Of a stretch of DNA of 64,000 nucleotides, positions 1-9,040 are shown in pieces. A model generated the notes under the pieces. It did no database searches, had not been told where the DNA came from, and saw only the letters and a program-made list of their open reading frames with translations. The first letter of the stretch is position 1. Each line of letters begins with the position of its first letter. Origin of the DNA: Neobacillus mesonae (GTDB lineage: Bacteria; Bacillota; Bacilli; Bacillales; Cytobacillaceae); contig NZ_JAMBNQ010000024.1 in assembly GCF_023715155.1 (NCBI RefSeq), positions 1-64,000 on the forward strand, in the 5' to 3' direction. A program made the translations under genes and the position numbers.

Positions 1-237
<237 letters not shown>

Positions 238-238
238 A

Positions 239-363
239 AGCGAAAAGCGAAGGCGACTGTTCAACTTCGACAGACGTTGGAGGGCTGGCACTGCAAATCC
301 TGGTTTTAGGATTTGAAGGGACGGACCGAAACGGCCGAGAAGTTAGGAGCCGCAGCTAGACAG
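239..363. repeat. Divergent copy of the GAAAAGCGGAAGCGCC-type intergenic repeat in the 23S-5S spacer
   Basis: The spacer starts with GCGAAAAGCGAAGGCGAC, passes through a GACAGACGTTGGAGGGC-like block and a GACGGACCGAAACGGCCG block, and ends in CCGCAGCTAGAC. The order resembles the repeats at 11285-11425 and 47986-48197, which start GAAAAGCGGAAGCGCC; the 47986 copy ends GCGCTAGAC. Only blocks are conserved, so relatedness is an inference; it could instead be an rRNA processing stem. Confidence 0.45.
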
Positions 364-445
364 CAATTCTTAAAGCGAACTCGTTCTTAACATACTTCTT
401 CTCTATTATCTAGTTTTGAGGGAATGAAACCTCAACAAATAAATA

Positions 446-562
<117 letters not shown>

Positions 563-616
563 TGTTTAATTTCTTACCTTAATGGTGTAGAATGAAAACT
601 TTATAATTTATATTAT

Positions 617-690
<74 letters not shown>

Positions 691-693
691 TCT

Positions 694-770
694 GGTCTGG
701 TAGTTCAGCTGGTTAGAATGCCTGCCTGTCACGCAGGAGGTCGCGGGTTCGAGTCCCGTCCAGACCGCCA
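694..770 (+). tRNA. tRNA-Asp (GTC)
   Basis: Cloverleaf with acceptor GGTCTGG pairing to CCAGACC, anticodon stem CCTGC/GCAGG around CTGTCAC (anticodon GTC), and T-arm GGTTCGAGTCC. Discriminator G and CCA are genomically encoded. It begins three bases after tRNA-fMet. Confidence 0.95.
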
Positions 771-860
771 CTTTTATAAAAAAGCGGGTTCGAAACATTG
801 TTTCGGCTTTTTTTATGTTTGATTATGTTTTTTACTTGAACTAGATACTGAAAAATACCG

Positions 861-887
861 CCTTAGGAAACATCCTAAGGTTTTTTT
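861..887 (+). terminator. Rho-independent terminator of the rrn/tRNA operon
   Basis: Perfect stem CCTTAGGA / TCCTAAGG with loop AACA, followed by seven T. A weaker CGAAAC/GTTTCG hairpin with a T-run lies just upstream (790-816). Confidence 0.85.
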
Positions 888-945
888 GTATAAAAATAAG
901 GTAAAATGATAATAAGAGATTTTTAAACAGTAAATAGGTGATTAA

Positions 946-1401
946 ATGGCTGAATATGAACTAATAACACATAATTCTGAGGAAACCTCTCAATTCGCGG
1001 AAAGACTTGCTGCATTGCTGCAACCGGGTGATATCCTTGCTCTTGAAGGGGATTTAGGGGCAGGTAAAACCACCTTTACCAAAGGTTTAGCCAAAGGATT
1101 GAACATTAAGAGGACCGTAAATAGTCCTACTTTTACCATTATTAAGGAGTATAAGGGGCGGCTGCCTTTATACCATATGGATGTATACCGAGTGGCCGAT
1201 TCATTAGAGGACTTGGGGTTTGATGAATACTTTGAGGGTGATGGTGTCACAGTAGTGGAATGGGCTCATTTAATTAAAGAGCAGCTCCCAAGTGATCTGT
1301 TAACTATTTATATTTATCATCAAGAAAACGATCAAAGGAGAATTGCCCTGCGTCCTGAAAGTCCGCGTTATGAGCAATTATGTAAGGAGATTTTTCAATG
1401 A
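946..1401 (+). CDS. tsaE: tRNA threonylcarbamoyladenosine biosynthesis ATPase TsaE
   Basis: A P-loop ATPase that works with TsaB and TsaD to install threonylcarbamoyl on A37 of ANN-decoding tRNAs (t6A). Walker A GDLGAGKT lies at residues 35-42. The segment NSPTFTIIKEY and the C-terminal VEWAH match the family (formerly YjeE/YdiB). Its 151 residues are the usual length. It is the first gene of a tight four-gene operon; its stop overlaps the tsaB start (ATGA, 1398-1401), so translation is probably coupled. Order and overlap match B. subtilis ydiBCDE. Confidence 0.95.
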   Translation: MAEYELITHNSEETSQFAERLAALLQPGDILALEGDLGAGKTTFTKGLAKGLNIKRTVNSPTFTIIKEYKGRLPLYHMDVYRVADSLEDLGFDEYFEGDGVTVVEWAHLIKEQLPSDLLTIYIYHQENDQRRIALRPESPRYEQLCKEIFQ

Positions 1402-2105
1402 CAATTTTAGCGATTGATACGTCTAACAATCCGTTGGGGGTAGCGCTTTTCCATGAGGATCAAGTAATTGGCGAATATATAACAAATTTAAAAAAGAACC
1501 ATTCCATTCGAATTATGCCAGCCATTCAGACACTCTTGAAGGATTGTGAAAAGAGTCCGGCTGATTTAACAAAAATAGTCACTGCCAAAGGACCAGGCTC
1601 CTATACAGGAGTAAGAATCGGTGTTACGATTGCTAAGACATTAGCATGGTCATTAAATATACCATTAGTGGGGGTCTCCAGTTTGGCAGTTTTAGCAGCT
1701 GGACCGGCAAGACGCTTCGAAGGATATGTATCCCCTATATTTGATGCCAGAAGGGGACAAGTCTATACGGGTTTATACCATTTCGAAAATGGCAAGCTTA
1801 CAGCTGTTGAACCAGATCAGTTGACGATGGCTGTCGATTGGGCACCAAAATTAGCAAAAATGGAACGGCCGATTTTGTTTGTTGGAAATGATGTGCCTCT
1901 TCATCAAACAACATTTGAAGAGGGATTGGGTTCAATGGCTATCTTTGCGGATGCAACAGAACAAAACCCCCGTCCATCGGAATTAGCATGGTTAGGAAAA
2001 GACAAGCCAGGTGAAGATGTACATACTTTTGTACCGAATTATATTCGCTTAGCTGAAGCAGAGGCAAAATGGTTAGAAAAACAAGGAAAAATCTTAAATG
2101 GATAG
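1398..2105 (+). CDS. tsaB: tRNA threonylcarbamoyladenosine biosynthesis protein TsaB
   Basis: The ASKHA-fold partner of TsaD in the t6A synthase: it dimerises with TsaD and supports catalysis rather than carrying it out. The N-terminal MTILAIDTSNNPLGVAL strand-turn and the GPGSYTGVRIG motif (about residues 66-76) are diagnostic. At 235 residues it is near the family norm. It overlaps tsaE by four bases and is followed 11 bases later by rimI. Confidence 0.95.
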   Translation: MTILAIDTSNNPLGVALFHEDQVIGEYITNLKKNHSIRIMPAIQTLLKDCEKSPADLTKIVTAKGPGSYTGVRIGVTIAKTLAWSLNIPLVGVSSLAVLAAGPARRFEGYVSPIFDARRGQVYTGLYHFENGKLTAVEPDQLTMAVDWAPKLAKMERPILFVGNDVPLHQTTFEEGLGSMAIFADATEQNPRPSELAWLGKDKPGEDVHTFVPNYIRLAEAEAKWLEKQGKILNG

Positions 2106-2116
2106 GACTTTGAAAG

Positions 2117-2566
2117 ATGGAAGATTCGTATGTTTTTCGTTATATGAGGGAAGAGGATATCGATCAGGTATTGGAAGTAGAGCATGCTTCCTTTACATTA
2201 CCTTGGAGCAGGGAAGCTTTTTATAATGAACTGCATAATAATAAATTTGCAGTTTATATAGTGCTTGAACACGAGCAAAAGGTGATTGGATACTGTGGAG
2301 TATGGATTGTCATTGACGAGGCTCATGTAACAAATGTGGCTATTCTCCCTGAATACAGGGGGAAAAAGCTTGGAGATGCCATGATGAGGGAGCTTATTGA
2401 TGTATCCCGCCAAATGGGCGCAAAGAGTATGACACTAGAGGTAAGAGTGACAAATCATATTGCACAATCCCTGTACAGAAAAATGGGATTTCAAAATGGC
2501 GGCATTCGAAGAAATTATTATTCGGATAATCAGGAAGACGCCTTAGTAATGTGGGTGAACTTATGA
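2117..2566 (+). CDS. rimI: ribosomal-protein-alanine N-acetyltransferase RimI
   Basis: A GNAT-fold N-acetyltransferase, by family expected to acetylate the N-terminal alanine of ribosomal protein S18, possibly others. Motif A is visible as [20 protein letters not shown] (about residues 72-91), with the acetyl-CoA pyrophosphate loop EYRGKKLG. The C-terminal [13 protein letters not shown] motif B is also present. The 149-residue gene sits inside the t6A operon, as in B. subtilis (ydiD). Its TGA stop overlaps the probable tsaD ATG. Confidence 0.93.
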   Translation: MEDSYVFRYMREEDIDQVLEVEHASFTLPWSREAFYNELHNNKFAVYIVLEHEQKVIGYCGVWIVIDEAHVTNVAILPEYRGKKLGDAMMRELIDVSRQMGAKSMTLEVRVTNHIAQSLYRKMGFQNGGIRRNYYSDNQEDALVMWVNL

Positions 2567-3594
2567 AAAAAGATCAGTTAATTTTAGGTATTGAAACAAG
2601 CTGTGACGAAACAGCCGTGGCGGTTATTAAAAACGGCCGGGAAATTGCAGCAAATGTAGTTGCATCGCAAATTGAAAGCCACAAGCGGTTCGGAGGTGTG
2701 GTTCCGGAAATTGCATCAAGACATCATGTTGAGCAGATTACCATTGTATTGGATGAAGCTTTGAAACAGGCAGATGTATCAATGGCTGATATCGATGCGG
2801 TTGCTGTCACAGAAGGACCTGGTTTAGTTGGTGCTCTTTTAATAGGGGTTAATGCGGCAAAGGCAGTAGCGTTTGCTCATCAAAAGCCGCTTGTGCCGGT
2901 TCACCATATAGCTGGGCATATTTATGCAAATAGGCTGGTAGCTGAACTGAAATTTCCTCTGATTGCATTGGTTGTTTCTGGGGGACATACAGAGCTTGTG
3001 TATATGAAGGAGCATGGACACTTTGAAGTGATTGGCGAGACAAGGGATGATGCAGCTGGAGAGGCCTATGACAAGGTAGCCAGGGTATTGAATATGCCGT
3101 ATCCAGGCGGGCCGCATATAGACCGGTTAGCTCATGAAGGCAGTCCAACCATCGATTTACCAAGAGCTTGGCTGGATGGCTCCTATGATTTCAGTTTTAG
3201 CGGATTAAAATCAGCGGTCATCAATACTGTTCATAATGCGGAGCAGCGCGGCGAAACCATTGCTCCTGAAGATTTGGCTGCAAGCTTTCAAGCAAGTGTT
3301 ATTGATGTTTTAGTGAAGAAAACAGTAGATGCAGTTGAAGAGTATGGGGTAAAACAGGTGCTGGTTGCCGGTGGTGTTGCGGCAAATAAAGGGTTAAGAA
3401 ATGCATTAGAAGAGGCATTTTCTAGTTTAGAGGTAGAATTGGTCATACCGCCTTTATCCCTTTGCACCGATAATGCGGCAATGATCGGTGCAGCCGGAAG
3501 TGTGATGTTTGATAAAGGAATCAGGGCAGATTTGTCTTTGAATGCCATTCCAGGACTGGATATTGAATTATTTAATAACGACGACCTCTCCTAA
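2563..3594 (+). CDS. tsaD: tRNA N6-adenosine threonylcarbamoyltransferase TsaD
   Basis: The catalytic subunit of t6A formation, transferring threonylcarbamoyl from TC-AMP to A37. It is an ASKHA-family metalloprotein: the HHIAGH motif carries the metal-binding histidines, and GIETSCDET and [10 protein letters not shown] form the nucleotide pocket. I chose the ATG at 2563 because GGGTGA lies five bases upstream and the ATG overlaps the rimI stop; the in-frame GTG at 2551 would add four residues. It ends the operon: a terminator overlaps its stop codon. Confidence 0.94.
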   Translation: MKKDQLILGIETSCDETAVAVIKNGREIAANVVASQIESHKRFGGVVPEIASRHHVEQITIVLDEALKQADVSMADIDAVAVTEGPGLVGALLIGVNAAKAVAFAHQKPLVPVHHIAGHIYANRLVAELKFPLIALVVSGGHTELVYMKEHGHFEVIGETRDDAAGEAYDKVARVLNMPYPGGPHIDRLAHEGSPTIDLPRAWLDGSYDFSFSGLKSAVINTVHNAEQRGETIAPEDLAASFQASVIDVLVKKTVDAVEEYGVKQVLVAGGVAANKGLRNALEEAFSSLEVELVIPPLSLCTDNAAMIGAAGSVMFDKGIRADLSLNAIPGLDIELFNNDDLS

Positions 3595-3611
3595 ACAGGG
3601 GAGGTTTTTTT
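3585..3611 (+). terminator. Terminator of the tsaE-tsaB-rimI-tsaD operon
   Basis: Stem CCTCTCC / GGGGAGG (one G-T pair), loop TAAACA, then a T-run. The TAA stop of tsaD is in the loop, so the hairpin starts inside the gene. Confidence 0.85.
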
Positions 3612-3850
3612 AATTAAACATTTGATTAAAAAAATGGCAATAAGCTAAAAGTCAAACAAACGTTTAGTTGAAACGGTGGAAGTATTGGTATAAATAGAGT
3701 CTTTTAATTAAACAAACGTTTAATTAAATCATACTAAAAGTTAAACAAATGTTTGATTAAATCCCTTAAAAGTTAATCAAACGTTTAATTGATTAAACAG
3801 AAGCCCTTAAAACATTGGTCATATATAGGTTAAACAAACGTTTGAATAAG
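3611..3850. repeat. Cluster of six imperfect palindromes, core AAACAAACGTTT
   Basis: Copies lie near 3611-3630, 3650-3672, 3703-3728, 3741-3760, 3772-3797 and 3829-3850. The best is TTAATTAAAC followed by AAACGTTTAATTAA, an almost perfect dyad; others vary at one to three positions (CATTTG, CAAATG). They look like binding sites of a dimeric protein. They lie between convergent genes, so they are not in an ordinary promoter. The neighbouring DnaA boxes suggest a chromosomal rather than transcriptional role (inference). Confidence 0.7.
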
Positions 3851-3856
3851 ATATTT

Positions 3857-4055
3857 TGTGGATAATTTTTTTATCAAAATATGATGATTGTGGATAACTA
3901 TGTTATTCATGTGGATAATGTGGATAAAGTGGAGTTTTGTTGTGGATAATGTGGAAAACCTAGTTCATATCTGTTATTAAGCTATCCATATTGTGTATAA
4001 GTTTGTGGAGAAGTTGTTTGTTTATCATTTAAAGTTTATTTAAACCTGTGGAGAA
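3857..4055. promoter_or_regulatory. DnaA-box cluster
   Basis: Five perfect TGTGGATAA boxes (complement TTATCCACA, the DnaA consensus) start at 3857, 3889, 3910, 3919 and 3941. Near matches are TGTGGAAAA (3950), TGTGTATAA (3992) and TGTGGAGAA (4004 and 4047). All point the same way. From memory, B. subtilis has DnaA-box clusters outside oriC, one of them near gcp (tsaD), that titrate DnaA and restrain initiation. The position between tsaD and the ABC-F gene fits that. Confidence 0.85.
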
Positions 4056-4074
4056 GTCCCAAACAAAAGAAATA

Positions 4075-4103
4075 GGCTGCCATACTTATGAAAAACGGCA
4101 GCC
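4075..4103 (-). terminator. Probable terminator of the ABC-F gene
   Basis: Inverted repeat GGCTGCC / GGCAGCC 20 bases beyond the stop of the minus-strand ABC-F gene. On the minus strand it is followed by a T-rich stretch broken by other bases, so it may be weak. Confidence 0.6.
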
Positions 4104-4124
4104 ATATTGTAATGCTTTAACTAT

Positions 4125-6044
4125 TTATTCTGCCAGCTCAGCCCATTCATCCATCAATTTTTCAAGCTCAGCTTTGGCCTTTTCATTTTCTTGATTAATG
4201 TCCATGACCTTTTCATGATCTTGAAAAACCTCTGGATCGCATAGAAGCTGATCAAACTCTTGAATTTGCTCTTCCAATTGTTCAATTTGCTGTTCAATCT
4301 CTTCCAGCTTCCGCTGACGTTTGCGTTCCAATTTCTTATTTTCTTTATCCTGTTGATAATTAACCTTTTCCGAACTCTCCGAAGCGGCTGTCTTATTTGC
4401 CGAACAAGCCTGCTCTAATGCTGCCAATTCTTCCTGTTCCAGCTTTTTCTCAACATAATAATCATAATCACCGAGGAATTCTGTACTGCCTTCCTGGCTA
4501 AGCTCTACCACCTTTGTTGCGATCCTGTTGATAAAATATCTATCATGGGATACAAACAAAAGTGTCCCTGGGTAATCAATTAAAGCATTCTCTAGGACTT
4601 CCTTGCTGTCAAGATCGAGATGGTTGGTCGGCTCATCCAGAATGAGCAGGTTGGCTTTTTCCATCATCAGCTTGGCTAAAGCAAGTCTAGCCTTTTCACC
4701 ACCGCTTAAGGATGACACGACTTTTAACACATCATCACCGGAAAAAAGAAAGTTCCCGAGTACTGTCCGGATTTCCTTTTCGGGTTTTAATGGATAGTCA
4801 TCCCAAAGCTCGTTTAGTACCCGCTTGTTTGAGGTTAATTCTGCCTGCTGCTGGTCATAATAGCCAATTGATAAATTGGTCCCATACAGCACTTCCCCGC
4901 CAAGAGGCTTCAATTTTTTAATGACCGTTTTTAATAAGGTAGATTTACCAATTCCATTTGGTCCCACAAGAGCAATACTGTCCCCTCTAAATGCACGGAA
5001 AGAGATATTTTCTGATACCTTTTCACCATCATATCCTACTGCCAGTGAGTTAACTGATAAAACATCATTCCCGCTTTGTTTTTCAATTTCAAACGAAAAA
5101 CTAGCAGATTTTTCGTCTCCAAGGGGTCGGTCCATGATCTCTATTTTCTCGAGCTTTTTACGGCGGCTTTGTGCCCGTTTGGTGGTAGTTGCCCGTGCAA
5201 TGTTCCGCTGAATAAAATCCTGCAATGCGGCAATTTCCTGCTGTTGTTTTTCGTAAAGCTTCATGTCACGCTCATAATTGGCTGCCTTTTGCTCAAGATA
5301 GGCGCTGTAATTGCCGGTAAAGCGTGCAATCCGGTTGCGTGATAATTCATAAACCTGTGTCACTACTTTATCTAAAAAGTAACGGTCGTGGGAGACAATT
5401 AAAATGGCTCCGTCATATCCTTGTAAATACTGCTCAAGCCAGGAGAGTGTTTCGATATCCAAATGATTAGTCGGCTCGTCCAAAATTAAAATATCCGGCT
5501 TTGTTAAAAGTAATTTTCCAAGTGCAAGACGCGTCTTTTGTCCGCCGCTTAAGCTTGAAATCATCAATGAATGATCACGGAAATTTAATCCGTGAAGGAC
5601 GGAGCGGATATCTGCTTCAAATTGATACCCTCCGAGTTCTTTAAATTGAACCTGGAGCTGGTCATATTCATGCAGAATCCGTTCATATTTTTCCGAATCG
5701 TTAAAAACAGCAGGATCGGCCATCTGTTCTTCAAGTTTCCGCAATGATTGTTCCATGCCCCGCAGCCTGTCAAATACACTCAGCATTTCCTCCCAGATAG
5801 ACAGATTCGATTCCAAACCCGTATTTTGGGCTAAATATCCGATGGCTGCATCTTTCGGTTTGATGATTTCGCCGCCATCATACGATAATTGTCCGGCAAT
5901 AATCTTTAATAATGTTGATTTCCCAGCGCCGTTGCGGCCGACAAGGGCAACGCGGTCCCTGGTTTGTAATTCTAGCTTTATATTCGATAAAATAAGGTCA
6001 GCACCATAATATTTTTGTAGTTGGTTTACTTGCAGTAAAATCAT
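4125..6044 (-). CDS. ABC-F family ATP-binding protein (YdiF-like)
   Basis: A soluble ABC-F protein with two ABC ATPase domains and no membrane segments. This family acts on the ribosomal E site in translation or antibiotic protection. Domain 1 has Walker A GRNGAGKST (about residues 37-45) and signature LSGGQKTR. The inter-domain linker is basic (QSRRKKLEK). Domain 2 has GPNGIGKST and LSGGEKAR. The last 100 residues are a charged coiled coil. Its 639 residues match B. subtilis YdiF, also convergent with tsaD. The substrate or antibiotic, if any, cannot be told. Confidence 0.88.
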   Translation of the reverse strand: MILLQVNQLQKYYGADLILSNIKLELQTRDRVALVGRNGAGKSTLLKIIAGQLSYDGGEIIKPKDAAIGYLAQNTGLESNLSIWEEMLSVFDRLRGMEQSLRKLEEQMADPAVFNDSEKYERILHEYDQLQVQFKELGGYQFEADIRSVLHGLNFRDHSLMISSLSGGQKTRLALGKLLLTKPDILILDEPTNHLDIETLSWLEQYLQGYDGAILIVSHDRYFLDKVVTQVYELSRNRIARFTGNYSAYLEQKAANYERDMKLYEKQQQEIAALQDFIQRNIARATTTKRAQSRRKKLEKIEIMDRPLGDEKSASFSFEIEKQSGNDVLSVNSLAVGYDGEKVSENISFRAFRGDSIALVGPNGIGKSTLLKTVIKKLKPLGGEVLYGTNLSIGYYDQQQAELTSNKRVLNELWDDYPLKPEKEIRTVLGNFLFSGDDVLKVVSSLSGGEKARLALAKLMMEKANLLILDEPTNHLDLDSKEVLENALIDYPGTLLFVSHDRYFINRIATKVVELSQEGSTEFLGDYDYYVEKKLEQEELAALEQACSANKTAASESSEKVNYQQDKENKKLERKRQRKLEEIEQQIEQLEEQIQEFDQLLCDPEVFQDHEKVMDINQENEKAKAELEKLMDEWAELAE

Positions 6045-6201
6045 GTTTATTCACCTCTATACTAGAATTAGTGTACCGTATTCCCAGAATGACGGCAATA
6101 ATAGGGGAAGAGACGTATTAGTATAAAAAAATATACCGATAGTTCAAAGTTTCACACACAGACATACAAAAATATAGTATATTGGTTAGGAGGCATTTTT
6201 T

Positions 6202-6696
6202 ATGGCTGATTTTACTCATTTTAATGAAGAAGGAAGAGCAAAGATGGTCGACGTGAGTGATAAACCGGAAACGGCACGGACAGCTCTTGCTTATTCCAGT
6301 ATCACAGTAAGTGAAGAAATCTATCAAAAAATTACCAACCATGAAATGAAAAAAGGCGATGTTCTGGCAGTTGCACAGGTTGCGGCGGTTATGGCGGCAA
6401 AGAAGACATGGGAGATTATTCCGATGTGCCATCCCATTCCCTTAACAGGTGTCAATATCAGCTTTTCATGGGAGAAGGCTGACAACCATCAATTCAGGCT
6501 TCGAATTGCTGCATCTGTCAAAACAAAGGGTCATACCGGCGTAGAGATGGAAGCGTTAACAGCTGCTTCTGCATGTGCCCTGACAGTTTATGATATGTGC
6601 AAGGCCGTAGATAAGGGCATGATCATAGGACCAACCTATTTAATGGAAAAGACCGGTGGTAAAAACGGTGATTTTAAAAGAATCGAAGAGATGTAA
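6202..6696 (+). CDS. moaC: cyclic pyranopterin monophosphate synthase MoaC
   Basis: Converts 3',8-cyclo-GTP (the MoaA product) to cyclic pyranopterin monophosphate in molybdenum cofactor synthesis. The MCHPIPLTG motif (near residue 75), the [15 protein letters not shown] segment and the C-terminal [10 protein letters not shown] carry the active-site residues. The 164 residues match the family. The start is set by TTAGGAGG 8 bases upstream. No other moa gene is in the window. It is followed by rex, as in B. subtilis ydiG-ydiH. Confidence 0.95.
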   Translation: MADFTHFNEEGRAKMVDVSDKPETARTALAYSSITVSEEIYQKITNHEMKKGDVLAVAQVAAVMAAKKTWEIIPMCHPIPLTGVNISFSWEKADNHQFRLRIAASVKTKGHTGVEMEALTAASACALTVYDMCKAVDKGMIIGPTYLMEKTGGKNGDFKRIEEM

Positions 6697-6776
6697 TACA
6701 TAATTAAACAAGCGGCTGCGCCCAAATTCATACGGGGTGTTGAAGAATATGATCTTAAAAGCGGGGTGTAGAAGAG

Positions 6777-7433
6777 ATGACAAATGAAACAACCAAAATC
6801 CCACAGGCAACAGCGAAAAGGCTGCCCTTGTACTATCGGTTTTTAAAAAATCTGCATTCTTCCGGCAAACAGCGGGTTTCATCTGCTGAATTAAGTGAAG
6901 CTGTAAAAGTAGACTCGGCAACAATCCGCAGGGATTTCTCCTATTTTGGAGCATTGGGAAAGAAGGGTTACGGATATAATGTGAATTATCTGCTGACCTT
7001 CTTCCGTAAAACTTTAGACCAAGATGAATTAACAAAAGTAGCATTGGTTGGGGTAGGTAATCTTGGAACCGCGTTTTTAAACTATAACTTTTTAAAAAAT
7101 AACAATACAAAAATCACCTGTGCCTTTGATGTAGACCCTGCCAAAATTGGAACATTCATCGGAGAAGTTCCGGTTTTTTCAATGGATGAGCTGGAAAAGT
7201 ATTTACTGGAGGAACAGATTACAGTAATCATTCTAACGGTGCCAGCACCAGCTGCACAAATGATTACGGACCATCTTATTAAAACAAATGTAAAGGGGAT
7301 TTTGAATTTTACTCCAGCGAGACTCAATGTTCCAAAGGACATCCGGGTCCATCATATTGACCTGGCAGTGGAACTTCAATCACTCGTGTACTTTTTGAAG
7401 CATTATCCTAATGTTGAAGAAATAGAAGAATAA
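6777..7433 (+). CDS. rex: redox-sensing transcriptional repressor Rex
   Basis: A homodimeric repressor that senses the NADH/NAD+ ratio and controls fermentative and respiratory genes. The N-terminal winged helix (about residues 1-80) includes [24 protein letters not shown] in family style. The Rossmann fold begins at [16 protein letters not shown], and the C-terminal helix used for domain swapping is present. At 218 residues it is full length. It lies 80 bases after moaC and ends at a terminator. No Rex operator was noticed upstream. Confidence 0.95.
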   Translation: MTNETTKIPQATAKRLPLYYRFLKNLHSSGKQRVSSAELSEAVKVDSATIRRDFSYFGALGKKGYGYNVNYLLTFFRKTLDQDELTKVALVGVGNLGTAFLNYNFLKNNNTKITCAFDVDPAKIGTFIGEVPVFSMDELEKYLLEEQITVIILTVPAPAAQMITDHLIKTNVKGILNFTPARLNVPKDIRVHHIDLAVELQSLVYFLKHYPNVEEIEE

Positions 7434-7474
7434 AGAGAAGGGGCTTTCTAAATTTAGAAGGCTCTTTATTTTTT
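7433..7474 (+). terminator. Terminator after rex
   Basis: Nested inverted repeat: AAAGAG...CTCTTT encloses TTCTAAATTTAGAA, with a T-rich tail. A second hairpin (CGCC/GGCG with T8, 7521-7548) follows. Confidence 0.7.
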
Positions 7475-7620
7475 AAACAAAGAAAGTAGTGTTCTTTTTC
7501 CAATATTATTTTATGGAAACCGCCTTTATGTAAAATGGCGTTTTTTTTCTATTCAGAAGTCCGAGTGGCGATCGTTGGACGCCATTTATATAAATTTTGA
7601 AGTAAGTTTTCCTTTACTGC

Positions 7621-7638
7621 GTAACAGTGTTATGTTAC
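7621..7638. promoter_or_regulatory. Operator-like dyad in the bactofilin operon promoter
   Basis: GTAACAGTGTTATGTTAC: arms GTAACA and TGTTAC are perfect complements, and the centre forms the overlapping palindrome TAACAGTGTTA. It falls between a possible -35 (TTTACT, 7613) and -10 (TACATT, 7636), the usual place for a MerR-type site. The MerR-like gene just downstream is the natural candidate binder (inference). Confidence 0.55.
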
Positions 7639-7666
7639 ATTATAAATCAGAAAGGGGTTCATTTAC

Positions 7667-8290
7667 ATGAGCGAGGAGTTAATTTCAAAGAAAGAGCTGC
7701 TGGATATGACAGGAATTTCGTACGGACAGTTATATCGCTGGAAGCGGAAGGACCTGATTCCTGAAGAATGGTTTATTCGTAAATCAACGTTTACTGGCCA
7801 GGAAACCTTTTTCCCAAAGGAAAAAATTTTAGAGAGAATTGAGAAAATCCAAACAATGAAAGATCATCTTTCGTTAGATGAACTGGCATCTATGTTTTCA
7901 CCTAATGTTTCTGATTTACAAATAACAAAGGACGAGATTATAAAACGTAACATTGTTTCAGAGTCTGTTATGAATTTATATTTGGATGTAGAAAAAGGCG
8001 GCAGCAATTTTAATTTTTCAAGATTACTTGAAGTTTATGTATTAGAAAAGCTTCTGCAATCAGGGGAAATTAATTTAGAAGAGGGGAAAATGCTCCTTCA
8101 GGTTCTAAAAGAAGCTGCACAACAAATCAAGCAAAAAAACTGCGAGCTGATCATTACCCGTAAACTGGGTGTGTCATCCTGCATGATATTGGTGAATACA
8201 GAAGCATTTTATTTTGATCCGGGAACAAAAAAGGTGATTCAGCTTTCGCTGATGACATGTATGGAAGAAATGAAATCAAAACTATTATAA
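7667..8290 (+). CDS. MerR-like HTH protein (YhbD family), bactofilin operon
   Basis: A 207-residue protein whose first 70 residues look like a MerR-type winged helix (LLDMTGISYGQLYRWKRKDLIPEEWF). The rest is helical and lacks an effector motif I recognise. It resembles B. subtilis YhbD, also next to two bactofilin genes (yhbE, yhbF). A regulatory role for the operon is inferred from the fold, the position and the promoter dyad. RBS GAAAGGGG lies upstream; the stop is 12 bases before the next gene. Confidence 0.75.
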   Translation: MSEELISKKELLDMTGISYGQLYRWKRKDLIPEEWFIRKSTFTGQETFFPKEKILERIEKIQTMKDHLSLDELASMFSPNVSDLQITKDEIIKRNIVSESVMNLYLDVEKGGSNFNFSRLLEVYVLEKLLQSGEINLEEGKMLLQVLKEAAQQIKQKNCELIITRKLGVSSCMILVNTEAFYFDPGTKKVIQLSLMTCMEEMKSKLL

Positions 8291-8302
8291 AGGGGATTGG
8301 CC

Positions 8303-9025
8303 ATGAATATTCAGAGCAAAGGAGATTTAGTCATAAATGGATTAGGTTCATCGAATGGCGGACAATTTAACCTTGTCAAGTTAAATGGCAGGGGAACGGT
8401 AAACAGCCATTTAGAGTGTAAAAAATTAGAATGTAACGGGTCAGGGACGATGCTGGGGAGCGTAATGGCTGACACTGTTAAGGCTAATGGGAATGCAAGG
8501 TTCAAAGAAAATGTTGAAAGTCAGAACATAACGGTTGATGGAACGGCTAAATTTGAGCAAAATCTGAATACGAAACATTTAAAGGTGTCAGGAAAAGCAA
8601 CGGTTGGCGGTAAAGTTAAATGTGAAGAAATGAATATTCACGGATACTTAACGGTGAACGGAGATTGCGAAACAGAAATATTTAAAGGCGGGTATCGATT
8701 TACGATTGGCGGACTTTTAAATGCGGAACAAATCGATATGAAAATTTATGGTGAATGCAAAGCGAAGGAAATAGGCGGGCAGACCATTATCGTAAAACAA
8801 CACAAGGGATCCTTTGTGGGGATGCTGCTCAAGTCATTTTTTAAAACACAATTGGAAACAGACATTATTGAAGGCGATAAAATTGAACTCGAAAATACAA
8901 CTGCTAAGATCGTGCGCGGCCATCATGTGAAAATCGGCCCTAATTGTCAGATTGATGTTGTTGAGTATACGGAGGATTTCCATCAGGACCGAAATACTGT
9001 CGTAAAGGACGCCAAACAGGTTTAA
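8303..9025 (+). CDS. bactofilin-like polymer-forming cytoskeletal protein (YhbE-like)
   Basis: A bactofilin fold: a right-handed beta-helix of short repeats (GTVNSHLECKKLECNGSG, GSVMADTVKANGNAR, and so on) that polymerises without nucleotide. In B. subtilis the paired YhbE and YhbF (BacE/BacF) are reported to support flagellar assembly. I start at ATG 8303 because AAAGGGG lies 7 bases upstream; a TTG at 8297 would add two residues. A basic stretch near residues 165-180 interrupts the repeats. The next gene is a paralogue. Confidence 0.85.
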   Translation: MNIQSKGDLVINGLGSSNGGQFNLVKLNGRGTVNSHLECKKLECNGSGTMLGSVMADTVKANGNARFKENVESQNITVDGTAKFEQNLNTKHLKVSGKATVGGKVKCEEMNIHGYLTVNGDCETEIFKGGYRFTIGGLLNAEQIDMKIYGECKAKEIGGQTIIVKQHKGSFVGMLLKSFFKTQLETDIIEGDKIELENTTAKIVRGHHVKIGPNCQIDVVEYTEDFHQDRNTVVKDAKQV

Positions 9026-9040
9026 TGGAGGGAGAAAAGG

